Below, in pieces: positions 27,546-37,175 of a stretch of 64,000 nt of DNA; position 1 is the first letter of the stretch, and every line of letters starts with the position of its first letter. The notes beneath the pieces are model-generated. The model did no database searches. It saw only the letters and a program-made list of their open reading frames with translations, and had not been told where the DNA came from. The position numbers were made by a program, and so were the translations under genes. The stretch spans positions 496,001 through 560,000 of the forward strand of contig CAXXWW010000017.1 of NCBI GenBank assembly GCA_963665215.2. The letters are read 5' to 3'. This DNA comes from G963665215 sp963665215 (GTDB lineage Bacteria; Chloroflexota; Dehalococcoidia; Lucifugimonadales; CAUZJF01).

Positions 27546-28541
27546 TCAATCGAAAAGGTCGCCCTCTTTTATGAGGTCCTGAAGGTCCACTTTGGCTGTT
27601 ACCTCAATGAACTCCCCTGACTGATTCACCTCGGTGCCGAACCAGATGTACTCGTCCTCCTGGTCATTTATAGCCTCTTCCACATCGTCTAATTCCACGC
27701 TAGCGCGGCTCTCACTTCTGAACTTGAACAACACAGTGATGCTGAGGGTGTTTGCGTCGAGCTTGTCTGCTGAAACGCCCAACGCCTCGCAGCCTTGGAA
27801 ATTCCACTGAGATGTTCCATCGGGTGTATCACAGTTTGAATAGAGGAAGGAGTATATGCCGGACGGCAACCGGTCCACGACCTCAGCTAAATCGTCGTCG
27901 TCTTTAAGTGGACCCGACTCACCCGCCTGGGTCCTTACAAATGTCCTGACAGCCTCCCTATCGTCACTTAGGAGGATCTGGTCGCGTTGAGGGAAGGCCA
28001 GGTAGTCGAAGCTACCGTTCCCATCCTCCCACATTGCCACGTCGCGATATGTCCGGTCTTCATATTCCAGGTCCTTCAGAAATATGATTAGGTCCTGCTG
28101 GTCTGCCTCTCCCCGAATGAAAAACACCTCATCGAAATCGTCCCCCTCGGCGATGACAAACGCCGTCGCTTCAGCAAGGTCAATTCCCATCCTATCGAAC
28201 GCCTCGACATCCTCCTCCAAGACCGCGTCGTATAGGTCGGCCAGGTCGGGGTCTTCACGTAGCTGGAGCATGTCAACAACATATAGACTGTGTACCTCCT
28301 CCGGTGTAATTCTCAGGATGACCCCCAGATCCGCATCCCGAGGCTCCGGCGTGGGGGTAGGGGGGACCGGCGTCGGGGTGGGCGTCGAAACTTTCGTCGC
28401 TACAGGTGTCGGGTCAGGGGTCGCGGTAGACTCACCGACACATGCCGAAAACAAACTAACCAGGCCCAGAAGCATTACGGCCATGGACGCGGCGGACGCG
28501 ACATTGACAGCTCCAATGCTCCCTCTTGTGAGTAGATTCAT
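27546..28541 (-). CDS. Secreted lipoprotein of unknown function
   Basis: 331 residues. A membrane-targeting segment (SMAVMLLGLVSLFSAC) ends with a lipobox Cys34, followed by a Thr/Pro-rich linker (TPTPTPVPPTPTPEP). The mature part (residues 70-331) is acidic and mixed alpha/beta with ITPEEVHSLYVVDML, EVFFIRGEADQQDLIIFL and YSFLYSNCDTPDG. Two cysteines (in SNCDTP and QGCEAL) might form a disulfide. The domain is not recognised, though this architecture (lipobox, TP linker, DUF-like sensor domain) is common in marine Chloroflexota. Monocistronic, facing away from the upstream genes. Confidence 0.75.
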   Translation of the reverse strand: MNLLTRGSIGAVNVASAASMAVMLLGLVSLFSACVGESTATPDPTPVATKVSTPTPTPVPPTPTPEPRDADLGVILRITPEEVHSLYVVDMLQLREDPDLADLYDAVLEEDVEAFDRMGIDLAEATAFVIAEGDDFDEVFFIRGEADQQDLIIFLKDLEYEDRTYRDVAMWEDGNGSFDYLAFPQRDQILLSDDREAVRTFVRTQAGESGPLKDDDDLAEVVDRLPSGIYSFLYSNCDTPDGTSQWNFQGCEALGVSADKLDANTLSITVLFKFRSESRASVELDDVEEAINDQEDEYIWFGTEVNQSGEFIEVTAKVDLQDLIKEGDLFD

Positions 28542-30153
28542 GGTCGCTTCTCAAGGCTGTACGAAATGATGAAACCTGAGGGTATCATAATGAGATGCCG
28601 GGGCGCTTCACGGCCCGCTCTTCGCGACCGGTCCGGCCGTGCTTTCGAGTGACGGTCTGGAGAGAGGGCAAGCATCCTGATGGCCTCACTGTTCCACTCA
28701 AAATTGACCAAGCCGCCTTAGTACCTCCTGCACGCACAACTGGCGGTCATGGCTCTTCTTGGAGGAGCAGTTGACGCATAAGGGGCTCCAAGACGGGGCG
28801 CGCGTTTAGCTGGAGAGGGTCTTCGCCGTGGCCTGCGCCTTCAACTACCACGAAAGTGACGTCTACGCCTGCGGCTTCGAGCTGGGAGACGAAAGAGACT
28901 GAGGTTTCAAACGGCACAGTCCTGTCTGAGGTTCCGTGGGCGATGACGAAGGTGGGGTCGTCAGGGCTAATGTAGGTGTGAGGTGACGCCTCTCGCCATC
29001 TCTGCGGTGCCTCGGTGTAGCTGGCGCCCACCAATTGCTCGACAGCCGAGCCCGCGCCCTCGCCCGACTGACCGAATACGTCAAGATCACCGGGACCCCA
29101 GTAGCTGGCCGCCAGGACCACACGGCTGCTGATGAGGGGGTCCCCGCAGGCGCCGGCAAGAAAGGATTCATCACCTCGCATCGTCGCCAGGATCGCCGCC
29201 AGGTGACCCCCAGCGCTGTATCCGAGTACGGCGACCCGTTCAGGGTCGATGTTATATACCGCCGCGTTCTCCCTGATGTGACGCACGGCGCACACCACAT
29301 CTTGTATGTTAGTAGGCCAGGATGGCAGGTCCGGAGTGCTGAGCTGGTAGTCAATCGAGAACGCAGCGATATCTCTGCTGGCGTATCGCACGCCCTCGGC
29401 CCGAAATCGGCCGCTGTCCCGGCTCCCGGCCCTCCAGCCCCCACCGTGGATCACAATCAGAGCCGGGAACGGGCCTTCCCCATCGGGCGTGTAGACCGTC
29501 ATCATATGGCCGGGGTCACCGTCTTCCGCATAGGGCACATTCTCGTCAATCGTGAAGGTCGTGGTTGCCGGCAGCAACGCGCCCTCACCTTCGGGCGAAG
29601 GCAGCGATGCTGGGGGAGCAGGGCACACGTCTTGCTGAGCGCAGTACTCCACGTGGCCGCCTACCATGGTCATCAGCACCTCTAGGTCAATAAGCGTGTC
29701 AGGGTCTACCGTAAGCGGGTTGTCCGAGAGGACGACAAGGTCGGCGGACTTGCCCGGCTCTAGACTCCCGATCTTGTCTTCCATGAACACTGCGTAGGCC
29801 GACCCAATCGTCATAATTTGCAGGGCCTCCTCTACCGTGATCGCCTCAGCCGCCCCCCAGTCTGGCGGCTGGCATACTGTCACACCGTCCTTTCTGAGCC
29901 CCTTGCGGGTGACCAACGAATACAAGTCGGGAATAGGGCCAATCCCAACACTGGGAGCATCACTGTGCCACCCCACGTGCAACCCAGGGTTCGCATCGAG
30001 GAGTGACCGGCCACGTACGAACATCGGGATTGCGGCCTCTCCATATTTGGGATGGACACCCCCGCTATCCTCCAGCGCACAGGTCGGGAAATACCCAAAG
30101 ATCACGGTCACAACGCCAATCTCGCCGTACGGTGAAAGGTCGTCTGGGTTAAT

Positions 30154-31872
30154 CCCGAATCCACCGAAGGACACCGATGGACGGCGTGAGGAAAGCGGAA
30201 GGGGGGTGAGGGAGCTACAGGGGAAATAGCCTGGGTTCCATTTGGGGTAGGGAGGTCGGCGGACGGTCTTCATCGCCGCACAGGGGCCCCTATGGCCGTC
30301 TGCGGGAGCTGCGATGCGCGGGATGGCGAGAGAATACGCAGCAGGGAACTCTCTCGGACCGGGCTGGCACGAGTCTGCGGGGATCTTCGGTTGTCCGGTG
30401 GGTGGGTCGGTCGCCGACGGTGCCGTCAGGCCGGGAGTGGAATGGCTCGCAGCCGGGCCAAGGCGCGGCTGAACTTCTCAGCCCAAGGCCAGCGATCCGG
30501 AAGATGCAGGGTCAACCGGCGTGCCGAGCGGGTGAGCCGTCCGGCCAGGGAGAAGAACCGCCGCCGGAGGGTCTTGGTGGTGGCTATCCGCTCTCCCAGA
30601 CCGATCCGCGCCGTCCAGCGGGCCAGGTTGTGGGCCATCGTCTGGACGGCCAGCCAGGCGCCGTTGGCGGCGAAGCGGCCCGAGGGGAGATGGTTCAGCC
30701 CGACGCCGTACTTGAGGTCGCGTATGGCATTCTCGATCTCGGCGTGGCGGCGATGGTCAGCCTCCAGTTCGAGCAACTCCCCGTCCCGGTCGGTGATGAA
30801 GCCATGATAGCTGTATTTGGCGAAGAGGGCCAGTTGGGAACCGGGCGTCGGCTTCACCCGCCGGACGATGAGCCGTACCGGCGCGGCGTCCGCCTCGGCC
30901 TGGAAGGGGGTGCAGGTGGTCTCGGCCACATCGGCGGCGCCGTCCATCCAGTAAGGAATCGGCGTCCAGGCATCTTCGGGTATCGCCTCGATGAGATTGT
31001 GCAGGCTTTTGTGCTGGCGGATGGTGATGGAGAAGCGGACATCCATCTTGCGGCAGACGGATACCACGCCATGAGTGTAGAACCCGCTGTCGGCCCGTAG
31101 CGTGAGTCGTCCGTTGGCCCCGGCGTAGCGCACCCGTCCCACCGTCTCCCGCAGGAAGTGGGCGGCGCCGCGGGCGGTGTTGGCCCGGCCCTCGCGCAGC
31201 CGGGACATCAGCACGTCTCCGGTGCCGGCGGCGATGGCCAGCAGCGGGTGGTAGCCCCGCTTGCCGGTATAGCCGTGGTGGCGGGCGCCCTCCTTGGCCA
31301 GTCCGTAGGTCTCGCAGATGGTGGAGTCCAGGTCAATGGTCAGGGGCCCGTCGCCGGGTCCCGCCCCGGCCTGCCAAGCCCGGGCCAGCAACTCGCGGCT
31401 CACCCGGTCGAGTTGACGGACGTGGCCCCACCGGAAGCTGCGCAGGAAGGTGCCCAGGGTGGATGGCGCCTTGACCGTGCCGCCCAGGGTGCAGGCCGTC
31501 CCCCCGGTGCGCAACACATCGGCGTCGTCAATGCAGTCGCCCCCAGCCAGCGCAGACGCCACCAGCGTCATCATCTTGTCGCTCGTGTTCGCCCGCCCCG
31601 GGGCATCGCCCAGGTCGAGGCGCTGCCGGACGAGTTCGGGCAGGCCGAGGTGCCGCGCCAGGGTGGCCGGAAGGAGCAGCCCGGCATTGGCCACCAAGCG
31701 GCGGTCGTCGAAGGTGATTTGGATCCGGTCGGGGTGGTTGCGTGGCAGCATCTACTGGGTGCTCCTTTTCCGGGGCCGTTTTTTTGCTACAAAACCATTA
31801 TCCCAGAAGCACAGGAGCACCTTCTTGCCGCCTCAGGACGCTAACCCGACGCCCTCCTTCGGTGGATTCGGG
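30154..31872 (-). mobile_element. IS1380-family element, copy 3
   Basis: 1719 bp, near-identical to copy 2. Flanks (TTAAT and ATAAC) are not a duplication. It separates the two halves of the amidohydrolase-esterase gene, with loss of coding sequence. Confidence 0.93.
30426..31751 (-). CDS. IS1380-family transposase, copy 3
   Basis: 441 residues with the same DDE residues as copy 2 (DLDST, RADSGF, EIENAIRDLK) and no sequence differences that I could find between the two proteins. Complete and potentially active. Confidence 0.95.
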   Translation of the reverse strand: MLPRNHPDRIQITFDDRRLVANAGLLLPATLARHLGLPELVRQRLDLGDAPGRANTSDKMMTLVASALAGGDCIDDADVLRTGGTACTLGGTVKAPSTLGTFLRSFRWGHVRQLDRVSRELLARAWQAGAGPGDGPLTIDLDSTICETYGLAKEGARHHGYTGKRGYHPLLAIAAGTGDVLMSRLREGRANTARGAAHFLRETVGRVRYAGANGRLTLRADSGFYTHGVVSVCRKMDVRFSITIRQHKSLHNLIEAIPEDAWTPIPYWMDGAADVAETTCTPFQAEADAAPVRLIVRRVKPTPGSQLALFAKYSYHGFITDRDGELLELEADHRRHAEIENAIRDLKYGVGLNHLPSGRFAANGAWLAVQTMAHNLARWTARIGLGERIATTKTLRRRFFSLAGRLTRSARRLTLHLPDRWPWAEKFSRALARLRAIPLPA

Positions 31873-32747
31873 ATAACGCGTGAATCACCGCCTGATAACC
31901 GACGGCCTGCAGCCCGAGGACTGCCGAGGTCAACTCCTCCTCCGTTACAAACAGGTCTCCCCTCGGATCGCCCAACCCTCGGCGCGATACAAGCTCTTCA
32001 GGCAGGTCAAAGCTAAATGCTTGGAGGTTACAGGACCCTCCGTCCGCGTAGAATTTGACGCCAATGATACGTGCCATCGCACTCGGATCGAGGACCGGCG
32101 CGTAGTTGAGGTACTGGTCCTCACCCCAAGGCTCCCCACAGTTGGTGTTGAATTTAGGATAGAGGTTGGTCCTAACACGCCCGGTCTGGGCAAAGGCCAG
32201 GTATTCGTCGATTTTGTCATAACCGGGTCCAGGATCTCCCATAGTAATCGTCCCACCTCGGAGCATGTATTGCTGCGCCTCTTCGAATGTGGTCCCGAAG
32301 AGCTGTGGGTTTTTACCCGCACGTGCGGCCGAGAGGATGTGATTGTGAATGTCGACGAAGCCCGGCAAGAGGGCCCTGGTGCCCAGGTCGATCAACTGGG
32401 TCTCTGGCCCAGCCAAGGCCAGTGTCTCTTCGTCGGTCCCCACGTGCAGGATGTCCTCACCAATGCGGCAGGTGCAGGAGGCGCGGCTACCTTCCCGGGA
32501 GCTGCCGCAGGCGTCGCCTCAGGTTGACCACAAGCCGCCAGCAAAATCGCGCTGAATAGAAAGATCGAATACCAAATCGCGCGCATGGCGGAGATTATAG
32601 CAGTGAGTCTGTTGCAAAAGAAGGCCGAGAAATGCGTCGATGGGGTATGAAAAGGCTCTCGTCACCCGTTCCCTGTCCAACGGGTCCGACATCAAGAACC
32701 GGCAGCTGCGTTTGCTCTAAGGCCAGGTCCGGAAAATGGGTAGGCGC

Positions 32748-34274
32748 TCAGGCGGCCAATAGGACCTCGAGCCCGTGTTCACAGTGTAGTTCGACCCTCC
32801 CCCGTCTCCACCAACTCCAAACTTTCAACCTCTCCGACTCATCCTCGGAGAGCAGCGTTGCGGCGGGGCTTTCTGCCCTGGCCATCGCTCCCTCCAGTAA
32901 TCGGCGAAAAGCCGACGCTGGCACGATGGCCCCGATCATACTGCAATCCATGTCCACATAGACTCGCTCGATGAGCGGGCTGATTAGCTTCCTTCTTTCT
33001 TCCGGCGTCGCTTCCCTCCATAGTTGGGGTATATCCTCGAACAATTGTGCTGCTTCTTCCAGTGTAGGCAGACCCACACTCTCGGTCAATCTCAAACTGG
33101 CATCAATCTCAGCCAGCCTCGCATAATATTGGGGGTAGGTGAATCCTCCATTAGCAAAAGCCACCGAAAGCCTGCGCCTTTTGTCCTGTAGCTCCCTCGG
33201 GTCGGGCCCTTTAGAGTCCTCGACTGCAAGTTGGGACATTCGGCTCCGCCATTCCGGCATCAATTCCATTGCTGTCAGAATATCCTCGATCTGCTGGTCC
33301 ACGGTTTTTGCCATTATGGAACGCCCGTTGGTGTCACACTCACGGGAGTGTCGTTCCCGGTACATGGGCCCGCCGAATCGGTGGCGGTCGGACTGGATTC
33401 CTTTGCCGCAGTTGCCGCAACATATAATCCCTTGGAGGAGCCCTTTCGGACCCTGGACGGTTCGCACTATTGTGCGGCGTTGCCGGCGCGCCTGAACTTG
33501 ATGGTAGAGTTCTTCGTTGATGATCGGCTGGTGTTGGCCTGCGTATTCCTCACCGTTGTAGCAGACTTTGCCCACGTAAAACCGGCAATTAAGCATGTCC
33601 TTCACAGCATGGCTGGTGAAGATCCCACCTTTCCTAGTCTTGAATCCCAAGTCGTTTAGCCAGTTAGCAAGCGATCCCGTGGATTCTCCATCTTGCCTCC
33701 GTTGGTAAACTTGTAAGATCGCTTCCGCTTCACATTCGACGACCTGGGCCACCCCGCCCGGCTCTAGCGCCAGGTATCCGAAAGGTACTGGACCTATCTG
33801 GAATCCCGATTCGGCGCGAACACTCAAGGCCTTTCGCACGTGGAGACCAAGCTGGTCTGAGAAAAACTCGTTGATGCTCCCCATTGTGTTGAGCATTAAC
33901 CGGCCAGATGGTGTGGTCATGTCGATATTTTCCATGACGCTCGCGAACCCAACCCCTACCTTGCCCAAAACCCCGAAAGCTTCGGATTGGACGCTGAGCT
34001 TTCTTGCCCATCGGTCGAGGGTATGAACCACGACAATGTCCGTCTCATTCTGACCTGCAGCGTCGAGCATGGGCTTGAATACCGGACGCTTTTGGATTTC
34101 ATCTACGTGGGCCGACCGTCCCTCCTCGGCAAAGATTCTTACGGAGTCGTATCCGTTTTGCTCGCACCACCGGCGGATTCCAGTTTCCTGTGCTTCCAAC
34201 GAGTGCCCTAGGATCTGCTCACGGCTCGAGACCCGAATGTATCCGAAAGCCCTATTCCCCTTGGTTGGTTTCAT
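32748..34274 (-). CDS. Large serine recombinase/integrase
   Basis: 508 residues from ATG at 34274, which overlaps the upstream stop (ATGA). The N-terminal resolvase domain has GYIRVSSREQ with the catalytic serine and arginines (RVSSREQ, VVHTLDRWARK); the recombinase domain (PFGYLALEPGGVAQV, FTSHAVKDMLNCRFYVGKV) and zinc ribbon (IICCGNCGKGIQSD with later ECDTNGRS) follow, then a coiled coil (LQDKRRRLSVAF). These enzymes catalyse one-way integration or excision of phages and integrative elements, or cassette recombination. Last gene of the operon with the XRE and ImmA-like genes, which suggests that recombination is controlled by that pair. Confidence 0.92.
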   Translation of the reverse strand: MKPTKGNRAFGYIRVSSREQILGHSLEAQETGIRRWCEQNGYDSVRIFAEEGRSAHVDEIQKRPVFKPMLDAAGQNETDIVVVHTLDRWARKLSVQSEAFGVLGKVGVGFASVMENIDMTTPSGRLMLNTMGSINEFFSDQLGLHVRKALSVRAESGFQIGPVPFGYLALEPGGVAQVVECEAEAILQVYQRRQDGESTGSLANWLNDLGFKTRKGGIFTSHAVKDMLNCRFYVGKVCYNGEEYAGQHQPIINEELYHQVQARRQRRTIVRTVQGPKGLLQGIICCGNCGKGIQSDRHRFGGPMYRERHSRECDTNGRSIMAKTVDQQIEDILTAMELMPEWRSRMSQLAVEDSKGPDPRELQDKRRRLSVAFANGGFTYPQYYARLAEIDASLRLTESVGLPTLEEAAQLFEDIPQLWREATPEERRKLISPLIERVYVDMDCSMIGAIVPASAFRRLLEGAMARAESPAATLLSEDESERLKVWSWWRRGRVELHCEHGLEVLLAA

Positions 34275-34450
34275 GCCGCTCCCCTCCGGCGCATCAGAAT
34301 GGCACGCCCGACCTCTGCCCAGACATTGCAAAGATGATCAACCTCTTGCTGCGTGGGTTGAATTTCGGCGTCAACACCGTATTTACGCTCTAGTGGAGGC
34401 GACTTATCAAGTGAATAGGTCGGTTTCCCGTCTGGCCCGGACCGAGGCAT
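34271..34450 (-). CDS. Small protein upstream of the recombinase (59 residues)
   Basis: Frame MPRSGPDGKPTYSLDKSP...NVWAEVGRAILMRRRGAA, ending in ATGA shared with the recombinase start. A basic C-terminus and a helix (TQQEVDHLCNVWAEVGRAILM) suggest a DNA-binding or adaptor role such as a recombination directionality factor, but no family is recognised. The overlap and direction argue that it is real. Confidence 0.55.
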   Translation of the reverse strand: MPRSGPDGKPTYSLDKSPPLERKYGVDAEIQPTQQEVDHLCNVWAEVGRAILMRRRGAA

Positions 34451-34540
34451 CCCATTCTCCCAATCCAGAGATGCGAGCCCTTCCCAGGCCCGATGGGAGC
34501 CTCTCCGCTGCCCCAGGCGCGTCTATTCCATTGCTGAGTT

Positions 34541-34717
34541 CTAAAGCTTGAGTTCCAGGTCCACCTCTATCTGATCGTCTTTCTTATTGCGGCGCCAAAC
34601 CAGTCGTCCGTAGTTCACCGAGCGTGATAGGACTTCCCGGTTGGCCTGCAATTTTTGGACAATGGAATTAATCAGATGATCTACCAACTCGTTGGTCTGG
34701 CCCATTGGGTTCTTCAT
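34541..34717 (-). CDS. Small protein downstream of the ImmA-like gene (58 residues)
   Basis: Frame MKNPMGQTNELVDHLINSIV...DDQIEVDLELKL, starting inside the stop of the ImmA-like gene (ATGA overlap). Mostly helical, with a basic centre (YGRLVWRRNKKDD). No family recognised. The overlap indicates translational coupling and membership of the operon. Confidence 0.6.
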   Translation of the reverse strand: MKNPMGQTNELVDHLINSIVQKLQANREVLSRSVNYGRLVWRRNKKDDQIEVDLELKL

Positions 34718-35463
34718 CGTCCTCCCATCAACGTCGAGAACGCGGGTTGGAGATGAATTATTTTTCTCCCACCTTTCTGCTCAACGATGATCCGCCCTTC
34801 CAGATCCAGTTGTTTCACTAGGGCCGATCGATTGACGCCAATTTCCCATGCGGCTAGGTTCAGTAGCCGCCACATCTCTCCATTGTCCTTAGTGGTCCCC
34901 TTATCCCCCAGCCGACAAAACCCCTGGAAAGCTTCCGATCGGGACAAGGCTTGATAGGAAACGGCCGCGGCCCGCCCGGCTTCCTCGGCGAAGAATTCCC
35001 GCATCGACTCCGGAATGTCGCCGCTGGAACTAAATCGCTCACCGGGACGACGCCAGTTGCGAAAGTCCCGGTGGCAAACTATCTTGGTTGGCGGCCCGAA
35101 ATCTGGTAGGGTCAACTGGGGTCCTGATTTCAACTCGGATATGTCCCGCTCGACGTGGACGGCTTCGTGGAGCATGGCCACGTTCTGGATTCCTTCTACG
35201 TCCTTCACCCCAGGAATCTGACCCGTGAATGAGTTCACCGTCACCACCGGACGATCGTCCTTCCACTCGGTCTGGGCGTATATGTTGAGTGGCAGAGGGC
35301 CGAAGCGAAGATTAGCTCCCAGGAAGTCGGTCAACAGCTGATCGGCGATCTTTGCTGGAGGAGGTGGCACATCTTCGCCATACTCTTCCCGGTACTGGGT
35401 CAGCAGTTGATCTCGCAGCGATCGGCCGTAATCCCAAGCCTCTTGACGCAGTCGGTCTGTCAT
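34714..35463 (-). CDS. ImmA/IrrE-like zinc metallopeptidase
   Basis: 249 residues. The HExxH zinc site is in NVAMLHEAVHVERD (near residue 100), as in ImmA/IrrE proteases that cleave a partner repressor and so derepress mobile-element or stress genes. The remainder contains EFFAEEAGRAAAVSYQAL, an E residue position compatible with the third zinc ligand, and a C-terminal winged-helix-like segment (LLNLAAWEIGVNRSALVKQLDLEGRIIV). It follows the XRE gene immediately (stop and start are adjacent), as in ImmR-ImmA pairs. Likely acts on that repressor in the cytoplasm. Confidence 0.75.
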   Translation of the reverse strand: MTDRLRQEAWDYGRSLRDQLLTQYREEYGEDVPPPPAKIADQLLTDFLGANLRFGPLPLNIYAQTEWKDDRPVVTVNSFTGQIPGVKDVEGIQNVAMLHEAVHVERDISELKSGPQLTLPDFGPPTKIVCHRDFRNWRRPGERFSSSGDIPESMREFFAEEAGRAAAVSYQALSRSEAFQGFCRLGDKGTTKDNGEMWRLLNLAAWEIGVNRSALVKQLDLEGRIIVEQKGGRKIIHLQPAFSTLMGGR

Positions 35464-35958
35464 CTAGCTGTTGCTACCCTCTTGTGCCGATAGATCCGCA
35501 ATCAATGTGAATATCGAGGCACGCTTGGTTCTTTCCAGGTTCATCAAACCGTCGATGGCCAACGCAAGAGCGCCCGCATCCATGTCCTCTAGGTTGTACA
35601 TGTCCTTAAGCGGTGCCGACAAGGCGTGGTCGACGCCACGCATCGCTTCCTCGGCCGGATCGCCACCCGTTCCAGCGGTCCGCATCAGGGAATCGGCCGT
35701 GGACTCCTCTTGGGACCTGATTCGGTCGAGGATTGCCCGGGGAAGGCAGTTGGACAGTTCCAACATAATCTTCACATCACCATCCAAGGCCTCGGACAAC
35801 CGGACTACCGATTCGACTGAAGGGACGACTGAATCGTTCTCCAGGCGGGAGAGGTGAGGATAAGAGATATTGCAGTTCTCAGCAAGTTGAGTGAGACTCC
35901 ACTTGCGGGACCGGCGCAGGCGTCGCATGTACTCGCCGAACGTCAATTGGGCCTGCAT
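35464..35958 (-). CDS. XRE-family transcriptional regulator
   Basis: 164 residues from ATG at 35958 with GAGGAGATTTG upstream. The N-terminal HTH_3 domain (FGEYMRRLRRSRKWSLTQLAENCNISYPHLSRLE) binds DNA; the C-terminal part is acidic and helical and could be the target for cleavage by the ImmA-like protease. First gene of a five-gene operon ending with the serine recombinase. The strong promoter at 36013-36041 lies 55 nt upstream and may be self-repressed. Confidence 0.85.
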   Translation of the reverse strand: MQAQLTFGEYMRRLRRSRKWSLTQLAENCNISYPHLSRLENDSVVPSVESVVRLSEALDGDVKIMLELSNCLPRAILDRIRSQEESTADSLMRTAGTGGDPAEEAMRGVDHALSAPLKDMYNLEDMDAGALALAIDGLMNLERTKRASIFTLIADLSAQEGSNS

Positions 35959-36012
35959 CAAATCTCCTCAGAAGTATTGCCGTGAAAGGCATATTTAAGA
36001 GTAATTAGCTAT

Positions 36013-36041
36013 ATTATAATGTGTGCCGCAAAATTTGTCTA
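36013..36041 (-). promoter_or_regulatory. Promoter of the XRE-ImmA-recombinase operon
   Basis: On the minus strand TAGACA, 17-bp spacer, perfect TATAAT. It lies in an AT-rich island that stands out from the GC-rich surroundings, between the XRE gene and the tyrosine recombinase. Confidence 0.65.
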
Positions 36042-36072
36042 GTAATTCTACGCAGGATTTCGGAAACGATTT

Positions 36073-37026
36073 CTAGGCGCAATTGGACCCACTTGTTAGA
36101 CCCAGGTTCTCAGCAACCTGCTCCCAAGCGGTGTCCCGGTCGCCTTCTAGCTGCCGCAAGTACACCGTGGTCACCGCCAGCGAGCTGTGGTCTAGAAAGC
36201 GGCTCACCTGCTCGATCGACTCACCAGCCTCACGTCGCAGTCTGGCTGCCGAGTGACGGAAGATGTGGACGCCGGCTGGCCGCAGCCCCGCCACCTTGAA
36301 GTACCTGCGCATGTTGCCGTAGAAGGTGCCGCTGGTGATACCGCGCCCACTGTCGGCACTGGATGGCCACACAGGCTCCTCGGGTTTCATAGCGTCTAAA
36401 TCCTTGCCGAAGGCTGCCAGGGCCTGCTGTATGGCCCTGAATGCGGGCTGGGGCAATTCCCGCTTGCCATGTTTGCCACCCTTGCCCCGGTAGGTATAGT
36501 AGACCGCTTCTCCATCTTGCGTGAGGTCGCCGGCCTTGAGGCTAAGCACTTCAGCGCGCCGCCGGCCCGTGAGGATCAAGGTCAAAATGATGGCCCGATC
36601 CCTGAGTCCAACTGGATTATCAGGGATGAAGTCCAGTAGCTTCTTGATGTCGGCGGCGGTCAAGCTTCTGGGTGGTGCCGGTGTCGCCCGGGGCCTCTCT
36701 AACTGGTCGCATGGGTTGGCACTCACCAGGCTCATGCGGATGAGGAAGCGATAGAATGAACTCAGGCAGGCGATGCGGGCGTTAATGGTGACAGATGAAG
36801 GCTTTTTACCTGAGAGGCCGATGCCATGGGCGTAGCTAAAGATTTCGGTGGCGTTCACCTGATCTGGCGGTTTGCCCACGGAGCCGAAGAAGCGATAGAG
36901 CATTCCGGAATATGCCCGTACAGTTCTCATGGAACCGGAGCGGCGCTCCTTCTCGGCTAAGAAGGCGTAGATGGCCTGCTCCCAGCGACCGGCGTCGCCA
37001 CCGCGGACCAGAGTCTGCGTCGCCAT
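36073..37026 (-). CDS. Tyrosine recombinase/integrase (XerC/D-like)
   Basis: 317 residues from ATG at 37026, chosen because CAGGAGGAGACC precedes it. N-terminal SAM-like core-binding domain (FLAEKERRSGSMRTVRAYSGMLYRFF) and catalytic domain with Arg in LTGRRRAEVLSL, the HxxR pair in HIFRHSAARL, His in FLDHSSLAVTT and the nucleophile Tyr in TTVYLRQLEGD. Full set of RHRH(Y) residues, length normal. It may serve integration of the adjacent element or be an independent chromosomal integrase; the neighbouring serine recombinase operon starts only 115 bp away and points the same way. Confidence 0.92.
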   Translation of the reverse strand: MATQTLVRGGDAGRWEQAIYAFLAEKERRSGSMRTVRAYSGMLYRFFGSVGKPPDQVNATEIFSYAHGIGLSGKKPSSVTINARIACLSSFYRFLIRMSLVSANPCDQLERPRATPAPPRSLTAADIKKLLDFIPDNPVGLRDRAIILTLILTGRRRAEVLSLKAGDLTQDGEAVYYTYRGKGGKHGKRELPQPAFRAIQQALAAFGKDLDAMKPEEPVWPSSADSGRGITSGTFYGNMRRYFKVAGLRPAGVHIFRHSAARLRREAGESIEQVSRFLDHSSLAVTTVYLRQLEGDRDTAWEQVAENLGLTSGSNCA

Positions 37027-37125
37027 GGTCTCCTCCTGTGGGTTGATGGAGTCACGACTATTCACGCTCTGGTGCGCCGTGAAGTCAAGGAATTGGTGCT
37101 GACATTATGAACCCACTGGATGTCG

Positions 37126-37154
37126 TTGACCGTTTGGAATACCAAACATATACT
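37126..37154 (+). promoter_or_regulatory. Promoter with palindromic operator in the spacer
   Basis: TTGACC (37126-37131), 17-bp spacer, TATACT (37149-37154). The spacer is the perfect inverted repeat GTTTGG-AATA-CCAAAC (37132-37147), a likely repressor site. Before IS256 copy 1 entered, this promoter sat about 30 bp upstream of the zinc-finger gene now at 38570. Confidence 0.6.
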
Positions 37155-37175
37155 TGCCATAAATTGCGACATCCA

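Larger units (their letters stand above)
28747..32586 (-). pseudogene. Amidohydrolase-esterase fusion lipoprotein, split by IS1380 copy 3
   Basis: The 5' part (32586 to 31873) starts with lipobox LLAAC (Cys19), then reads into an Amidohydro_3-type domain (LPGFVDIHNHILSAAR with the HxH-like metal site, KFYADGG, VIHAL). A frameshift lies near 32460 after APAALVR. After IS1380 copy 3 the 3' part (30153 to 28747) continues: INPDDLSPYGEIG, VGWHSDAPSVG, EEALQIMTIGSAYAVFMEDKIGSLEPGKSADLVVL, and directly, in the same frame, a second domain: alpha/beta hydrolase with oxyanion HGGGW, nucleophile GYSAGGH and His in GAGHGED. About 30-40 residues expected between VIHAL and INPDD are missing, so the IS event deleted sequence. 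The parent was a two-enzyme exported lipoprotein. Confidence 0.8.

Noticed and set aside
37066..37175. Attachment site between the tyrosine recombinase and the IS256
   Set aside because: No direct repeat or tRNA end was found; the palindrome there fits an operator better.
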